Below, one piece after another: positions 16,198 through 23,571 of a stretch of DNA of 64,000 nucleotides; the stretch's first letter is position 1, and every line of letters begins with the position of its first letter. Location of the stretch: assembly GCF_014451325.2 (NCBI RefSeq), contig NZ_JACSCH020000009.1, positions 216,176 to 280,175 on the forward strand, written 5' to 3'. The translations under genes were made by a program, and so were the position numbers. This DNA comes from Streptomyces sp. CB02980 (lineage in GTDB: Bacteria; Actinomycetota; Actinomycetes; Streptomycetales; Streptomycetaceae). The notes beneath the pieces are model-generated. The model was not told the origin of the DNA. It made no database searches and was given only the letters and a program-made list of their open reading frames with translations.

Positions 16198-17130
16198 GTG
16201 ACCACTGCCCCGCTCGCCGGCCGGCTCGACGGCCTGCTGTTCTTTCCCGTCACCGCCTTCGCGCCGGACGGCTCCGTCGACCTCGACACCTTCCGCGCCC
16301 ATGTGCGCGCGGGCGTCGACGCGGGCGCCGCCGCCGTGTTCGCCTGCTGCGGCACCGGCGAATTCCACGCCCTCACCCCCGAGGAGTTCCGGGACTGCGT
16401 CGCCGCCGCCGTCGAGGAGACCGCCGGCCGCGTCCCCGTCGTCGCGGGCGCCGGCTACGGCACCGCCCTCGCCGTCCAGTACGCCCGGCTCGCCGAAGAG
16501 GCCGGCGCCGACGGGCTCCTCGCCATGCCGCCGTACCTCGTCGTCGCCGACCAGGCCGGACTGCTCCGCCACTACACCGAACTCGCCGCCGCGACCTCGC
16601 TCGACGTCATCGTCTACCAGCGCGACAACGCGATCCTCACCCCCGCCACCGCCGTCGCCCTCGCCCGTACCGACGGGATCATCGGCCTCAAGGACGGCCT
16701 CGGCGACCTCGACCTGATGCAGCGGATCGTCAGCGCCGTCCGCGCCGAGGGCCTCGACCTGCTCTACTTCAACGGCCTGCCGACCGCCGAACTCACCGGC
16801 CCCGCCTACCGGGGCATCGGCGTCACCCTCTACTCCTCCGCCGTCTTCTGCTTCGCCCCCGACATCGCCCTCGCCTTCCACCGCGCGCTCACCACCGGCG
16901 ACGACACCACCGTGAACCGGCTCGTCGACGACTTCTACCGGCCGCTCGTCGAACTCCGCGCCCAGGGCCGGGGATACGCCGTCTCGCTCGTCAAGGCCGC
17001 GGTACGGCGGGGAGGCCTGGACGTGGGACACGTACGGCCGCCGCTGAGCGAGCCCGCGCCCGAGCACGTCGACGCCCTCATGCTGCTCGTCGAGCAGGGA
17101 CGGGCCGCCCTGAAGGAGCTCGGCGCGTGA
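16198..17130 (+). CDS. kdgD: 5-dehydro-4-deoxyglucarate dehydratase (KdgD)
   Basis: 310 residues from GTG 16198, with GGGAG seven bases upstream. It is a DapA-superfamily TIM barrel with the KdgD signature: GLLFFPVTAF at the N-terminus, CCGTGEFHAL in place of GTTGE, VYQRDNA in place of the DapA tyrosine loop, GLKDGLGDLDLM with the Schiff-base lysine, and LVKAAVRRGGLDVGHVRPPL near the end. KdgD decarboxylates and dehydrates 5-keto-4-deoxyglucarate to 2,5-dioxopentanoate (alpha-ketoglutarate semialdehyde) in uronate/glucarate catabolism. The matching semialdehyde dehydrogenase is at 36.7 kb. Its stop overlaps the GTG of the next gene. Confidence 0.9.
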   Translation: MTTAPLAGRLDGLLFFPVTAFAPDGSVDLDTFRAHVRAGVDAGAAAVFACCGTGEFHALTPEEFRDCVAAAVEETAGRVPVVAGAGYGTALAVQYARLAEEAGADGLLAMPPYLVVADQAGLLRHYTELAAATSLDVIVYQRDNAILTPATAVALARTDGIIGLKDGLGDLDLMQRIVSAVRAEGLDLLYFNGLPTAELTGPAYRGIGVTLYSSAVFCFAPDIALAFHRALTTGDDTTVNRLVDDFYRPLVELRAQGRGYAVSLVKAAVRRGGLDVGHVRPPLSEPAPEHVDALMLLVEQGRAALKELGA

Positions 17131-18377
17131 GCGGGGACGCGGCGGTCGCCGGGACCGCCGGGACCGGTGGCGGTGGCATGCGCGCCGGTGCCTTCGTCTA
17201 CCCCTGGGACGTCGACGGCGATCCCGCCGCGCCCGGACTGCTCGCCGAGCTCGGCCTCGCGCAGGTCACCCTCGCCGCCGCCTACCACTCCACCCGGGCA
17301 CTGACCCCCCGTCACCCCGCCCACCGGATCGTCACCGCCGAGCACGCCGCGGTGCTCTACCCGCCGGACCCGGACCGCTGGGCCGGCCGGCCGCTCCGCC
17401 CGTACCCGGCGGGGGAGTGGGCCCCCGGCGACGCCTTCGGGCGGGCCGCCGAGGCCCTCGCGCCCACCGGCCTCGAGGTGCACAGCTGGGTCGTGCTCGC
17501 CCACAACTCCCGGCTCGGCGCCGAACATCCGGAGACCTCCGTCGTCAACGCCTACGGCGACCGCTACCCCTGGGCGCCCTGCGTCGCCCGCCCCGAGGTC
17601 CGCGCCCTGCTCGTGGACCTGGCCGCCGAGGCCGCCGTACGGCCGGGCGCCGCCGGCACCGAGCTGGAGTCCTGCGGCTGGTACGGCCTCGCGCATCTCC
17701 ACGCCCACGACAAGACCGGCGGCGTCGCCCTCGGCGAGCGCGAGCAGTACCTGATGTCGCTCTGCTTCTGCCCCTCCTGCCGGGAGGGGTACGGAGGCGA
17801 GGGCGCCGATCCCGACGAGCTGGCCGCCGCCGTGCGGGGCGCCCTTGAGCCGGTATGGGCCGGATCGGGTCCGCCGGGCGGGCTCGGCGCCCTGGAGGCC
17901 GCGGCCGGGACCTGGCGCGCCGGGACCGCCCGCACCTTCCAGGAGGCCGCCGTGGCCGCCGTACGGGCCGCGGCCCCGCCCGGCTTCCGGGTCCTGCTGC
18001 ACGCCGACCCCGCCCCGTACCGCTGCGGCGCCGACACCGGCACCGACCCGGCGCACGTCCTCGGTCTCGCGGACGGGGTGGTCGCCCGGCCGCACCGGGT
18101 CGCGGAATTCGCGGCCCACGCGCGCGTGGACACCGTCCTCGCGGCGAACCTGTCCGTCGTCACCGGCATGGGCGGCGCGCCCGACCGGCTGGCCGACGCG
18201 GCCGAGCGGGCCCGCGAGGCGGGCGCCACCGAACTGCGGCTCTACCACGCAGGGCTGGCCCCGGACGAGGACCTGGCCGCCGTCCGGACGGCCCTGCGGA
18301 AGCTGGGCCAGAGACTCCCGGGGCGCCGGGCGGGTGTCCTGCCGATCGGGCCGGACACCCCTCGGGGCACCCTCTAG
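17127..18377 (+). CDS. Unknown alanine-rich protein coupled to kdgD
   Basis: 416 residues starting at a GTG that overlaps the kdgD stop (GTGA), so translation is coupled. There is no signal peptide. It looks like a TIM-barrel sugar-active protein: an early AGAFVYPWDVDG, YHSTRAL, WVVLAHNSRLG, ESCGWYGLAHLHAHDK, a small cysteine cluster LCFCPSCREGY that may bind zinc, VLLHADPAPYR and a C-terminal AGATELRLYHAGL strand-helix pair. Resemblance to glycosidase-like or xylose-isomerase-like barrels is impression only. Position suggests work upstream of KdgD, such as release or isomerisation of a uronate derivative. Its stop overlaps the convergent GntR gene. Confidence 0.72.
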   Translation: MSGDAAVAGTAGTGGGGMRAGAFVYPWDVDGDPAAPGLLAELGLAQVTLAAAYHSTRALTPRHPAHRIVTAEHAAVLYPPDPDRWAGRPLRPYPAGEWAPGDAFGRAAEALAPTGLEVHSWVVLAHNSRLGAEHPETSVVNAYGDRYPWAPCVARPEVRALLVDLAAEAAVRPGAAGTELESCGWYGLAHLHAHDKTGGVALGEREQYLMSLCFCPSCREGYGGEGADPDELAAAVRGALEPVWAGSGPPGGLGALEAAAGTWRAGTARTFQEAAVAAVRAAAPPGFRVLLHADPAPYRCGADTGTDPAHVLGLADGVVARPHRVAEFAAHARVDTVLAANLSVVTGMGGAPDRLADAAERAREAGATELRLYHAGLAPDEDLAAVRTALRKLGQRLPGRRAGVLPIGPDTPRGTL

Positions 18378-19081
18378 GGCGCCGGCTCCGGCTCCCCCGG
18401 GGCCGCCGCCAGCAGGCGGGCGGCGGAGGCGCGGGTGTCCGCGACGTGGGTGCGGGCCAGCGCCTCCGCGCCGTCCTCGTCGCGGTCGCGGACGGCCTCG
18501 TAGAGCCGCTCGTGGGCCCCGCACATCGGCTCGCCGTCCGACTGCGCCGAGGTGAGCCGGAAGAGCCGCCGCAGCCGGGAGTCGAGCGGGGCCATCAGGT
18601 CCACCAGGAGCGGGTTGCCGGAGAGTTCGACGATCTGCCGGTGGAAGTCGGCGTTGAGGGAGACGGCCTCGCGGAGCCGTCCGGACTCCGCCGCCTTCCT
18701 GGCCCGCGCCAACAGCCGCTCCAGGTCCCGCAGCTGAGCGGGGGTGGCGTGCCGGGCGGCGAGCCGCGCGGCCAGGCCCTCCAGGTTCTCCCGTACGTCG
18801 AAGAGGTACTCGGCGTCCGCCGGGCCGAAGTCCGCCACCACCGAGCCCCGGCGCGGCTGCACCGAGAGGAAGCCCTCCGACTCCAGACGCTGCATCGCCT
18901 CGCGCACCGGCACCCGGGAGACCCGCAGCTCGTCGGCGATCTCGCGCTCCACGAGCCGCATGCCCGCCGGGTACTCGGCCTCGATGATCCGCTCGCGCAG
19001 CTCCACATAGACCCGCTCCCGCAGGGACTGGTGGCTGTCCCCGATGGCGGTGCCGCGGGCGGCGGGGCGGTGGACGGTCAT
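18374..19081 (-). CDS. GntR family (FCD-type) repressor
   Basis: 235 residues from ATG 19081. Winged-helix domain at about residues 18-85 (LRERVYVELRERIIEAEYPAG, shortened; LRVSRVPVREAMQRL) and FCD domain at about 95-225 with DFHRQIVELSGN and AHERLYEAVRDRD. FCD regulators respond to small organic acids and often bind TGGTATACCA-like palindromes. Exactly such a site lies in the divergent promoter of the amidohydrolase/permease operon and another precedes the second amidohydrolase gene, so this protein is the likely repressor of both. Its 3' end overlaps the convergent kdgD-operon gene by four bases. Confidence 0.88.
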   Translation of the reverse strand: MTVHRPAARGTAIGDSHQSLRERVYVELRERIIEAEYPAGMRLVEREIADELRVSRVPVREAMQRLESEGFLSVQPRRGSVVADFGPADAEYLFDVRENLEGLAARLAARHATPAQLRDLERLLARARKAAESGRLREAVSLNADFHRQIVELSGNPLLVDLMAPLDSRLRRLFRLTSAQSDGEPMCGAHERLYEAVRDRDEDGAEALARTHVADTRASAARLLAAAPGEPEPAP

Positions 19082-19186
19082 GGGGGCGGCTCCAGTCGGG
19101 TGGATGTCGTGCTCCTTCGATCTTCGCAGACCCGTTCCCGGGGGAACCGTCCGCCCCGGCCCGGGAAACTCGGCCCCCGCAAACCG

Positions 19187-19216
19187 TTGCCTGGTATTCG
19201 GTATACCAGCTACCTT
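19187..19216 (+). promoter_or_regulatory. Promoter of the amidohydrolase/permease operon
   Basis: TTGCCT (19187-19192), 18-base spacer, TACCTT (19211-19216). The GntR palindrome fills the spacer, a layout that lets a repressor block RNA polymerase. Confidence 0.55.
19191..19209. promoter_or_regulatory. GntR operator 1
   Basis: CTGGTAT-TCGGT-ATACCAG: 7-bp arms (19191-19197 and 19203-19209) around a 5-base centre, in the divergent region between the GntR repressor and its presumed target operon. The half-site is shared with the site at 23380. Confidence 0.8.
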
Positions 19217-19293
19217 GGCGCCGCACCGCGCTCACCAGGGGAGATTTGGCCATGGCCCCCTTCGAGCCGTACGGAATCCGCGAAGGAGAAGCC

Positions 19294-20550
19294 ATGAGCG
19301 AGGCCCCGGCCCCGCCGCCCACCGCAACCGACGAGCCCACCACGCTCGTCCGCAGCACGCTCCCCGACGGCCGCACTGCCGACGTCCACCTCCGCGACGG
19401 CCGCGTCCACGCGGTCGAGGACCACGTCCCCGGCCGCCCCGTCCCGCCCGGCGCCCTCGACCTCGCCGGTGCGCTGCTGCTGCCCGCCCTCGTCGACGGG
19501 CACGCCCACCTCGACAAGACCCTCCTCGGCGCGCCCTGGCGTCCGCACCGCGCCACCGCCACCCTGCGCGAGCAGATCGCCGCCGAACGCGCGTCCCGCC
19601 GCACCGAGCAGGTGTCCGTCGCCGAGCGGGCCGCCGCGCTCGCCTGCCGGATGGTCTCCCTCGGCACCGGTCACGTCCGCTCCCACGTCGACGTCGACCC
19701 CGACACCGGCCTCGACCATCTGCACGCCGTCCTCGCCGTGCGGGAGAACTTCCGCGACCGGCTCGGGATCCAGCTCGTCGCCTTCCCGCAGAGCGGGGTC
19801 GTCACCGCGCCCGGCGTCGTCGACCTCCTCGACGCGGCCCTCGCCGACGGCGCCGACCTGATCGGCGGCCTCGACCCGGTCGGGTTCGACGGCGACGCCG
19901 ACGGCCAGCTCGACACCGTCTTCGGCCTCGCCCAGCGCCACGGCAAGGGCATCGACCTGCACCTCCACGACGGCGGCGAGACCGGCACCGCCCAGCTGCG
20001 GGACATCGCGGCCCGCACCGCCGCGCTCGGCCTCGGCGGCAAGGTCGCCGTCAGCCACGCGTACGCCCTCGGCGACGTCGACGACGCCGAACTCGACCGC
20101 ACCTGCGCGGCCCTGGCCGCCGCCGGGGTCGCCATCATGACCAACGGCCCCAGCGGCCCCGTGCCCCCCGTCCTGAGGCTGCGCGAGCAGGGCGTCCGGG
20201 TCTTCGCGGGCTCCGACAACATCCGCGACACCTGGTGGCCGTACGGCACCGCCGACATGCTCGAACGCGCCACGGTCATCGGCCTCAGGGCCGGACTCAT
20301 GACCGACGCCGAACTGGGCGCCGCCGCCTCCCTCGTCACGGACGAGGCCGCCGCCGCGCTCGGTCTCACCGGGTACGGCCTCACCCCGGGCAGCCGCGCC
20401 GACCTGGTCGCGATCGCCGCGGGCTCCGTCGCCGAGGCCGTCGCCTCCCACCCGCGCCGCCTGCTCGTGCTGCACGGCGGCCGGGTCGTCGGACCCTTCG
20501 CGGACGACACCTACCCCGCACTCGTACCGGCCGCCGGAGGAGCGAGATGA
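19294..20550 (+). CDS. Amidohydrolase family protein, cytosine-deaminase-like (first paralogue)
   Basis: 418 residues from ATG 19294, chosen for AAGGAG five bases upstream; an in-frame ATG at 19252 with GGGGAG would add 14 residues. CodA-type amidohydrolase with one metal site: DGHAHLDKT (first histidine pair), SHVDVDP, DLHLHDGGE, SHAYAL and GSDNIRDTWWP (metal aspartate). It hydrolyses a ring or exocyclic C-N bond of a nucleobase, triazine or related heterocycle; the exact substrate cannot be told. It overlaps the permease start by ATGA, so import and hydrolysis are coupled, under the GntR operator at 19191. Confidence 0.85.
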   Translation: MSEAPAPPPTATDEPTTLVRSTLPDGRTADVHLRDGRVHAVEDHVPGRPVPPGALDLAGALLLPALVDGHAHLDKTLLGAPWRPHRATATLREQIAAERASRRTEQVSVAERAAALACRMVSLGTGHVRSHVDVDPDTGLDHLHAVLAVRENFRDRLGIQLVAFPQSGVVTAPGVVDLLDAALADGADLIGGLDPVGFDGDADGQLDTVFGLAQRHGKGIDLHLHDGGETGTAQLRDIAARTAALGLGGKVAVSHAYALGDVDDAELDRTCAALAAAGVAIMTNGPSGPVPPVLRLREQGVRVFAGSDNIRDTWWPYGTADMLERATVIGLRAGLMTDAELGAAASLVTDEAAAALGLTGYGLTPGSRADLVAIAAGSVAEAVASHPRRLLVLHGGRVVGPFADDTYPALVPAAGGAR

Positions 20551-22061
20551 GCACCGGAACCACCCCTCGTACGCCCCGGGCGGCGACGCCGGAGACGGGG
20601 AAGCCGGAGACGGGGGAGCAGGAGGCGGGGAAGCAGGAGGCGGGGAAGCTCGCCTCCGGCCGGATCGGCACCTTCGACCTCGTCTTCTTCGTCGTGGCCG
20701 CCGCCGCGCCGCTCACCGTGCTCGCCGGGGTCGCGCCCTTCGCCATCGGCATCGGCGGCCCCGGGGCCCCGCTCGCGTACCTGGTCTCCGGGGCGCTGCT
20801 TGCGCTCTTCGCCGCCGGATTCACGGCGATGAGCCTGCACGTCCGCAACGCCGGGGCCTTCTACGCGTACGTGGCCCGCGGTCTCGGCCGCACCCTCGGC
20901 GTCGGCACCGCGTACGTCGCCGTCGTCTCGTACAACCTCATCACGCCCGGAGTCGCCGCGGCCTTCGGCTACTTCGCCGCCGGGTCGATCCACGACTCCA
21001 CGGGCGTCGACGTGCCGTGGTGGCTGCTCTCCGGGGTCTGCGTCCTCGCCGTCGGCGTGCTCGGCTGGCTGAAGGTCACGCTCAGCGCCAAGGTCCTCGG
21101 CATCGCCCTGGTCCTGGAGGTCCTGTCGCTCGTCGTCATGGACGGCGGCATCATCGGCGAGCGCGGCACGGCAGCCCTCGACACCGCGTCCTTCGCGCCC
21201 TCGACACTCGCCGCCGGCGGGGTCGCGGGCATGTTCGTCCTGGTCATCGGCGCCTTCACCGGCTTCGAGGCGACCGCGATCTTCGCCGAGGAGGTGCGCG
21301 AGCCGCGCAGGACCGTGCCCCGCGCCACCTTCATCGCGATCGGTTTCCTCGCGGTCTTCTACTCCGTGGGCTGCTGGCTGATCATGGGCGCCTTCGGCAC
21401 CGACAAGGCCGTGGAACTGGCCCGCGCGGCCGATGGACCGGAACTGACCTTCCGGGCGGCCGAGTTGTACGCCGGACCCTGGCTGGCGGACGCCATGCAC
21501 GGGCTCATCGTCGTCAGCGCCTTCGCCGCGACCCTCGCCTTCCACAACGCCGCCGCCCGCTATCTGTACGCCCTCGGCCGCGAGGGCCTGCTGCCCCGCC
21601 GGCTCGGCGCGGTCTCCGGCAGGCACGGCTCGCCCGGCGGGGCCGTCGTCGCCCAGACCGCCTTCAACCTGGCGATCGTCGGCGCCGGAGCGCTCCTCGC
21701 CGCCGACCCGTACGGCGAGGTCTTCCTCTGGACCAACAGCGTCGGCGTCCTCGGCATCATGGGCATGCAGGCCCTCGCCGCGCTGTCCGTCTGGGCCTAC
21801 TTCCGCCGCGACCGCCACGGCCTCTCGGCGGCCCGGGTGGTCTGGGCCCCGCTCGTCTCCTGCGCGGGCCTCGCGGTCCTCACCGTCCTCGCGGTGGTCC
21901 ACTTCGACCTCCTGACGGGCCGCACGGGCGCCGTGAACACGGCCCTCCTCGTCCCGCTCCCCGTGGTCCTGGTGGCCGGCCTCCTGGTCGCGCTCCGCAT
22001 CCGGCGCACGGACCCGGAGCGGTACGCCTCCCTGACGACGGTGGACGTGGAACGCGACTGA
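20547..22061 (+). CDS. APC family amino acid/amine permease
   Basis: 504 residues from ATG 20547 (GGAGGAGCGAG just before), overlapping the upstream stop. A hydrophilic N-terminal tail of about 35 residues has a duplicated motif (TGKPETGEQEAGKQEAGK). About 12 membrane segments follow, including the APC consensus near TM1 (DLVFFVVAAAAPLTVLAG) and GAFTGFEATAIFAEEVREP with PRRTVPRA, the conserved loop after TM6. APC carriers import amino acids, amines or bases with protons. Context suggests it brings in the substrate of the two amidohydrolases. A strong terminator follows. Confidence 0.88.
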   Translation: MSTGTTPRTPRAATPETGKPETGEQEAGKQEAGKLASGRIGTFDLVFFVVAAAAPLTVLAGVAPFAIGIGGPGAPLAYLVSGALLALFAAGFTAMSLHVRNAGAFYAYVARGLGRTLGVGTAYVAVVSYNLITPGVAAAFGYFAAGSIHDSTGVDVPWWLLSGVCVLAVGVLGWLKVTLSAKVLGIALVLEVLSLVVMDGGIIGERGTAALDTASFAPSTLAAGGVAGMFVLVIGAFTGFEATAIFAEEVREPRRTVPRATFIAIGFLAVFYSVGCWLIMGAFGTDKAVELARAADGPELTFRAAELYAGPWLADAMHGLIVVSAFAATLAFHNAAARYLYALGREGLLPRRLGAVSGRHGSPGGAVVAQTAFNLAIVGAGALLAADPYGEVFLWTNSVGVLGIMGMQALAALSVWAYFRRDRHGLSAARVVWAPLVSCAGLAVLTVLAVVHFDLLTGRTGAVNTALLVPLPVVLVAGLLVALRIRRTDPERYASLTTVDVERD

Positions 22062-22063
22062 TC

Positions 22064-22100
22064 CGGTACGGGGGCGGGGCCGTGCCCCGCCCCCGTACCG
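22064..22100. terminator. Bidirectional terminator between permease and second amidohydrolase
   Basis: A perfect 17-bp stem (22064-22080 with 22084-22100) around the loop CGT lies between convergent genes. Confidence 0.88.
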
Positions 22101-22122
22101 CCCGGTCGTCCGCATCCGGTCG

Positions 22123-23331
22123 TCAGACCAGGCGCCCGTCCCTCGCCACGACCCGGCCCGCCCGGACCACCAGGTCGCGGCGGGGGAGGTCCACGACCAC
22201 CTGGGGGAGGCACTCGCCGTCGACGAGCATGAAGTCCGCCGGGGAACCCGGCCGGAGGTCCGCCCTCGGGAGGCCGAGGAGGGCCGCGCCGCCGTCGGCC
22301 GCCAGCCGGAAGCATGCCTCGAGATCCTCGTCGAGCCGCAGGTCCAGGGCCCAGGCCGCGAGCCAGGCGCGGTGCAGCATGTCCGCGTTGCCGAACGGGC
22401 TCCAGTTGTCCCTGACCCCGTCCGAGCCCAGCCCGACCCGTACTCCGCGCTCGGCGAGCCGCCGGAACGGCAGGATCGTCGTCACCGAGAGGGCGACCGT
22501 CGTGAGGGCGATGTCCGCCTCCGCGAGGAGGTCCGCCGTATCGTCGAGTTCACGGCCCGACAGACCGGCCACCGCGAAGGCGTGCGCCACGCTCACCCGG
22601 CCCTGGAGCCCCAGCGCGCGCGTGCGGGCCGCGATGTCCCGCAGCGGGGCCAGGCCCTGCTCGCCCCGGTCGTGCAGATGGATGTCGAGACCCAGGCCGT
22701 GCTTCTCCGCGAGCGCGAAGACGGTGCCGAGCTGGTCGCCCCCGGCCGCCTCGCCCGCCGCGTCGAAGCCCGCCGGGTCGATGCCGCCGACGTGCGTCAC
22801 CAGACCGCTCGCCGCCGCCTCCGCGAGCAGCTCGGCCACCCCCGGCGTACGGACCACGCCGTGCTGCGGGAAGGCGACCAGCTCCACGTCCACGATCCCG
22901 GCCAGCTTCGCCGCCGCCTCGGCCACCCCCTCGATCCCGGAGAGGCCGTAGGCGGGAGCCACGTCCGCGTGGGCGCGCATCGCGCGCGTGCCCTGGGCCG
23001 CCGCGTGCGACATCAGCCGCAGCGCCCGCTCGCCCACCGGCGCCGGCAGCGCGCGGGCGAGCTCCACGTCCCCGGCGACGTACTCGGCGATGCCGTCCGC
23101 CGGGCGCCTGCCGCGCCAGGGCTCGCCCCAGGACGTCTTGTCGGGGTGGATGTGCGCGTCGACCAGGGTCGGCAGCGCGAGCCGCCCGCCGCCGTCGACC
23201 CGCTCGACGACGGCGCCCTCCGGGACCTCCGGCACCAGCACGCCGTCCACGGCGATCAGGTCGCCGGCCGGGCCGCCGAAGGGCCGTACGTCGTGGAACA
23301 GGGTCGCGGTGCGGGGCGGCGGCGGGGTCAC
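22123..23331 (-). CDS. Amidohydrolase family protein, cytosine-deaminase-like (second paralogue)
   Basis: 402 residues from GTG 23331, with GAGGAG seven bases upstream; the longer open frame upstream runs through the operator and a pyrimidine tract and is rejected. It is a paralogue of the gene at 19294, with VDAHIHPDKTSWGEPW, AHADVAP, DIHLHDRGE, VAHAFAV and GSDGVRDNWSPFG carrying the same metal ligands. Both share VELVAFPQHGV-like sequence after the second strand. The paralogues probably act on related substrates or successive steps. The GntR-type palindrome at 23380, 49 bases upstream, ties it to the same repressor. Confidence 0.85.
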   Translation of the reverse strand: MTPPPPRTATLFHDVRPFGGPAGDLIAVDGVLVPEVPEGAVVERVDGGGRLALPTLVDAHIHPDKTSWGEPWRGRRPADGIAEYVAGDVELARALPAPVGERALRLMSHAAAQGTRAMRAHADVAPAYGLSGIEGVAEAAAKLAGIVDVELVAFPQHGVVRTPGVAELLAEAAASGLVTHVGGIDPAGFDAAGEAAGGDQLGTVFALAEKHGLGLDIHLHDRGEQGLAPLRDIAARTRALGLQGRVSVAHAFAVAGLSGRELDDTADLLAEADIALTTVALSVTTILPFRRLAERGVRVGLGSDGVRDNWSPFGNADMLHRAWLAAWALDLRLDEDLEACFRLAADGGAALLGLPRADLRPGSPADFMLVDGECLPQVVVDLPRRDLVVRAGRVVARDGRLV

Positions 23332-23379
23332 GGGAGTCTCCTCGGAGCGGTCGGCGGTACGGAAAGCGGTGCCGCGATC

Positions 23380-23389
23380 TGGTATACCA
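23380..23389. promoter_or_regulatory. GntR operator 2
   Basis: A perfect 10-bp palindrome, TGGTATACCA, upstream of the second amidohydrolase gene. It shares the TGGTAT/ATACCA half-sites of operator 1 without the 5-base centre. I found no other copy in the window. Confidence 0.7.
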
Positions 23390-23399
23390 CGGAGCTCCC

Positions 23400-23571
23400 A
23401 GGGGCCCCCGGGCCCTGCCCCCGGCCCGCCCTCGCGCCATCCCTGGCCCTCCCTCTGTTCCACCCCGGCCCCTCCCTCTGCTCCACCCCCCCCGCTCCAC
23501 CCCGGCCCCGTCCCCTGCTCCACCCTCCGCTCCACCCCGGCCCCGTCCCCGCTCCACCCGCGCCCTGCCCC
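23400..23571. repeat. Pyrimidine-rich tract with 22-bp direct repeats
   Basis: The plus strand is mostly C/T here. The 22-base repeat starting GCTCCACCCCGG occurs at 23494-23515 and 23529-23550 (perfect, 35-base period), with partial copies around. No gene is supported in it. It lies just downstream of the SpoIIE-type gene and upstream of operator 2. Confidence 0.7.

Noticed and set aside
16198..17130. A second DapA (dihydrodipicolinate synthase)
   Set aside because: The CCGTGEFHAL and VYQRDNA motifs belong to KdgD, and the divergent neighbour is uronate-dehydrogenase-like.
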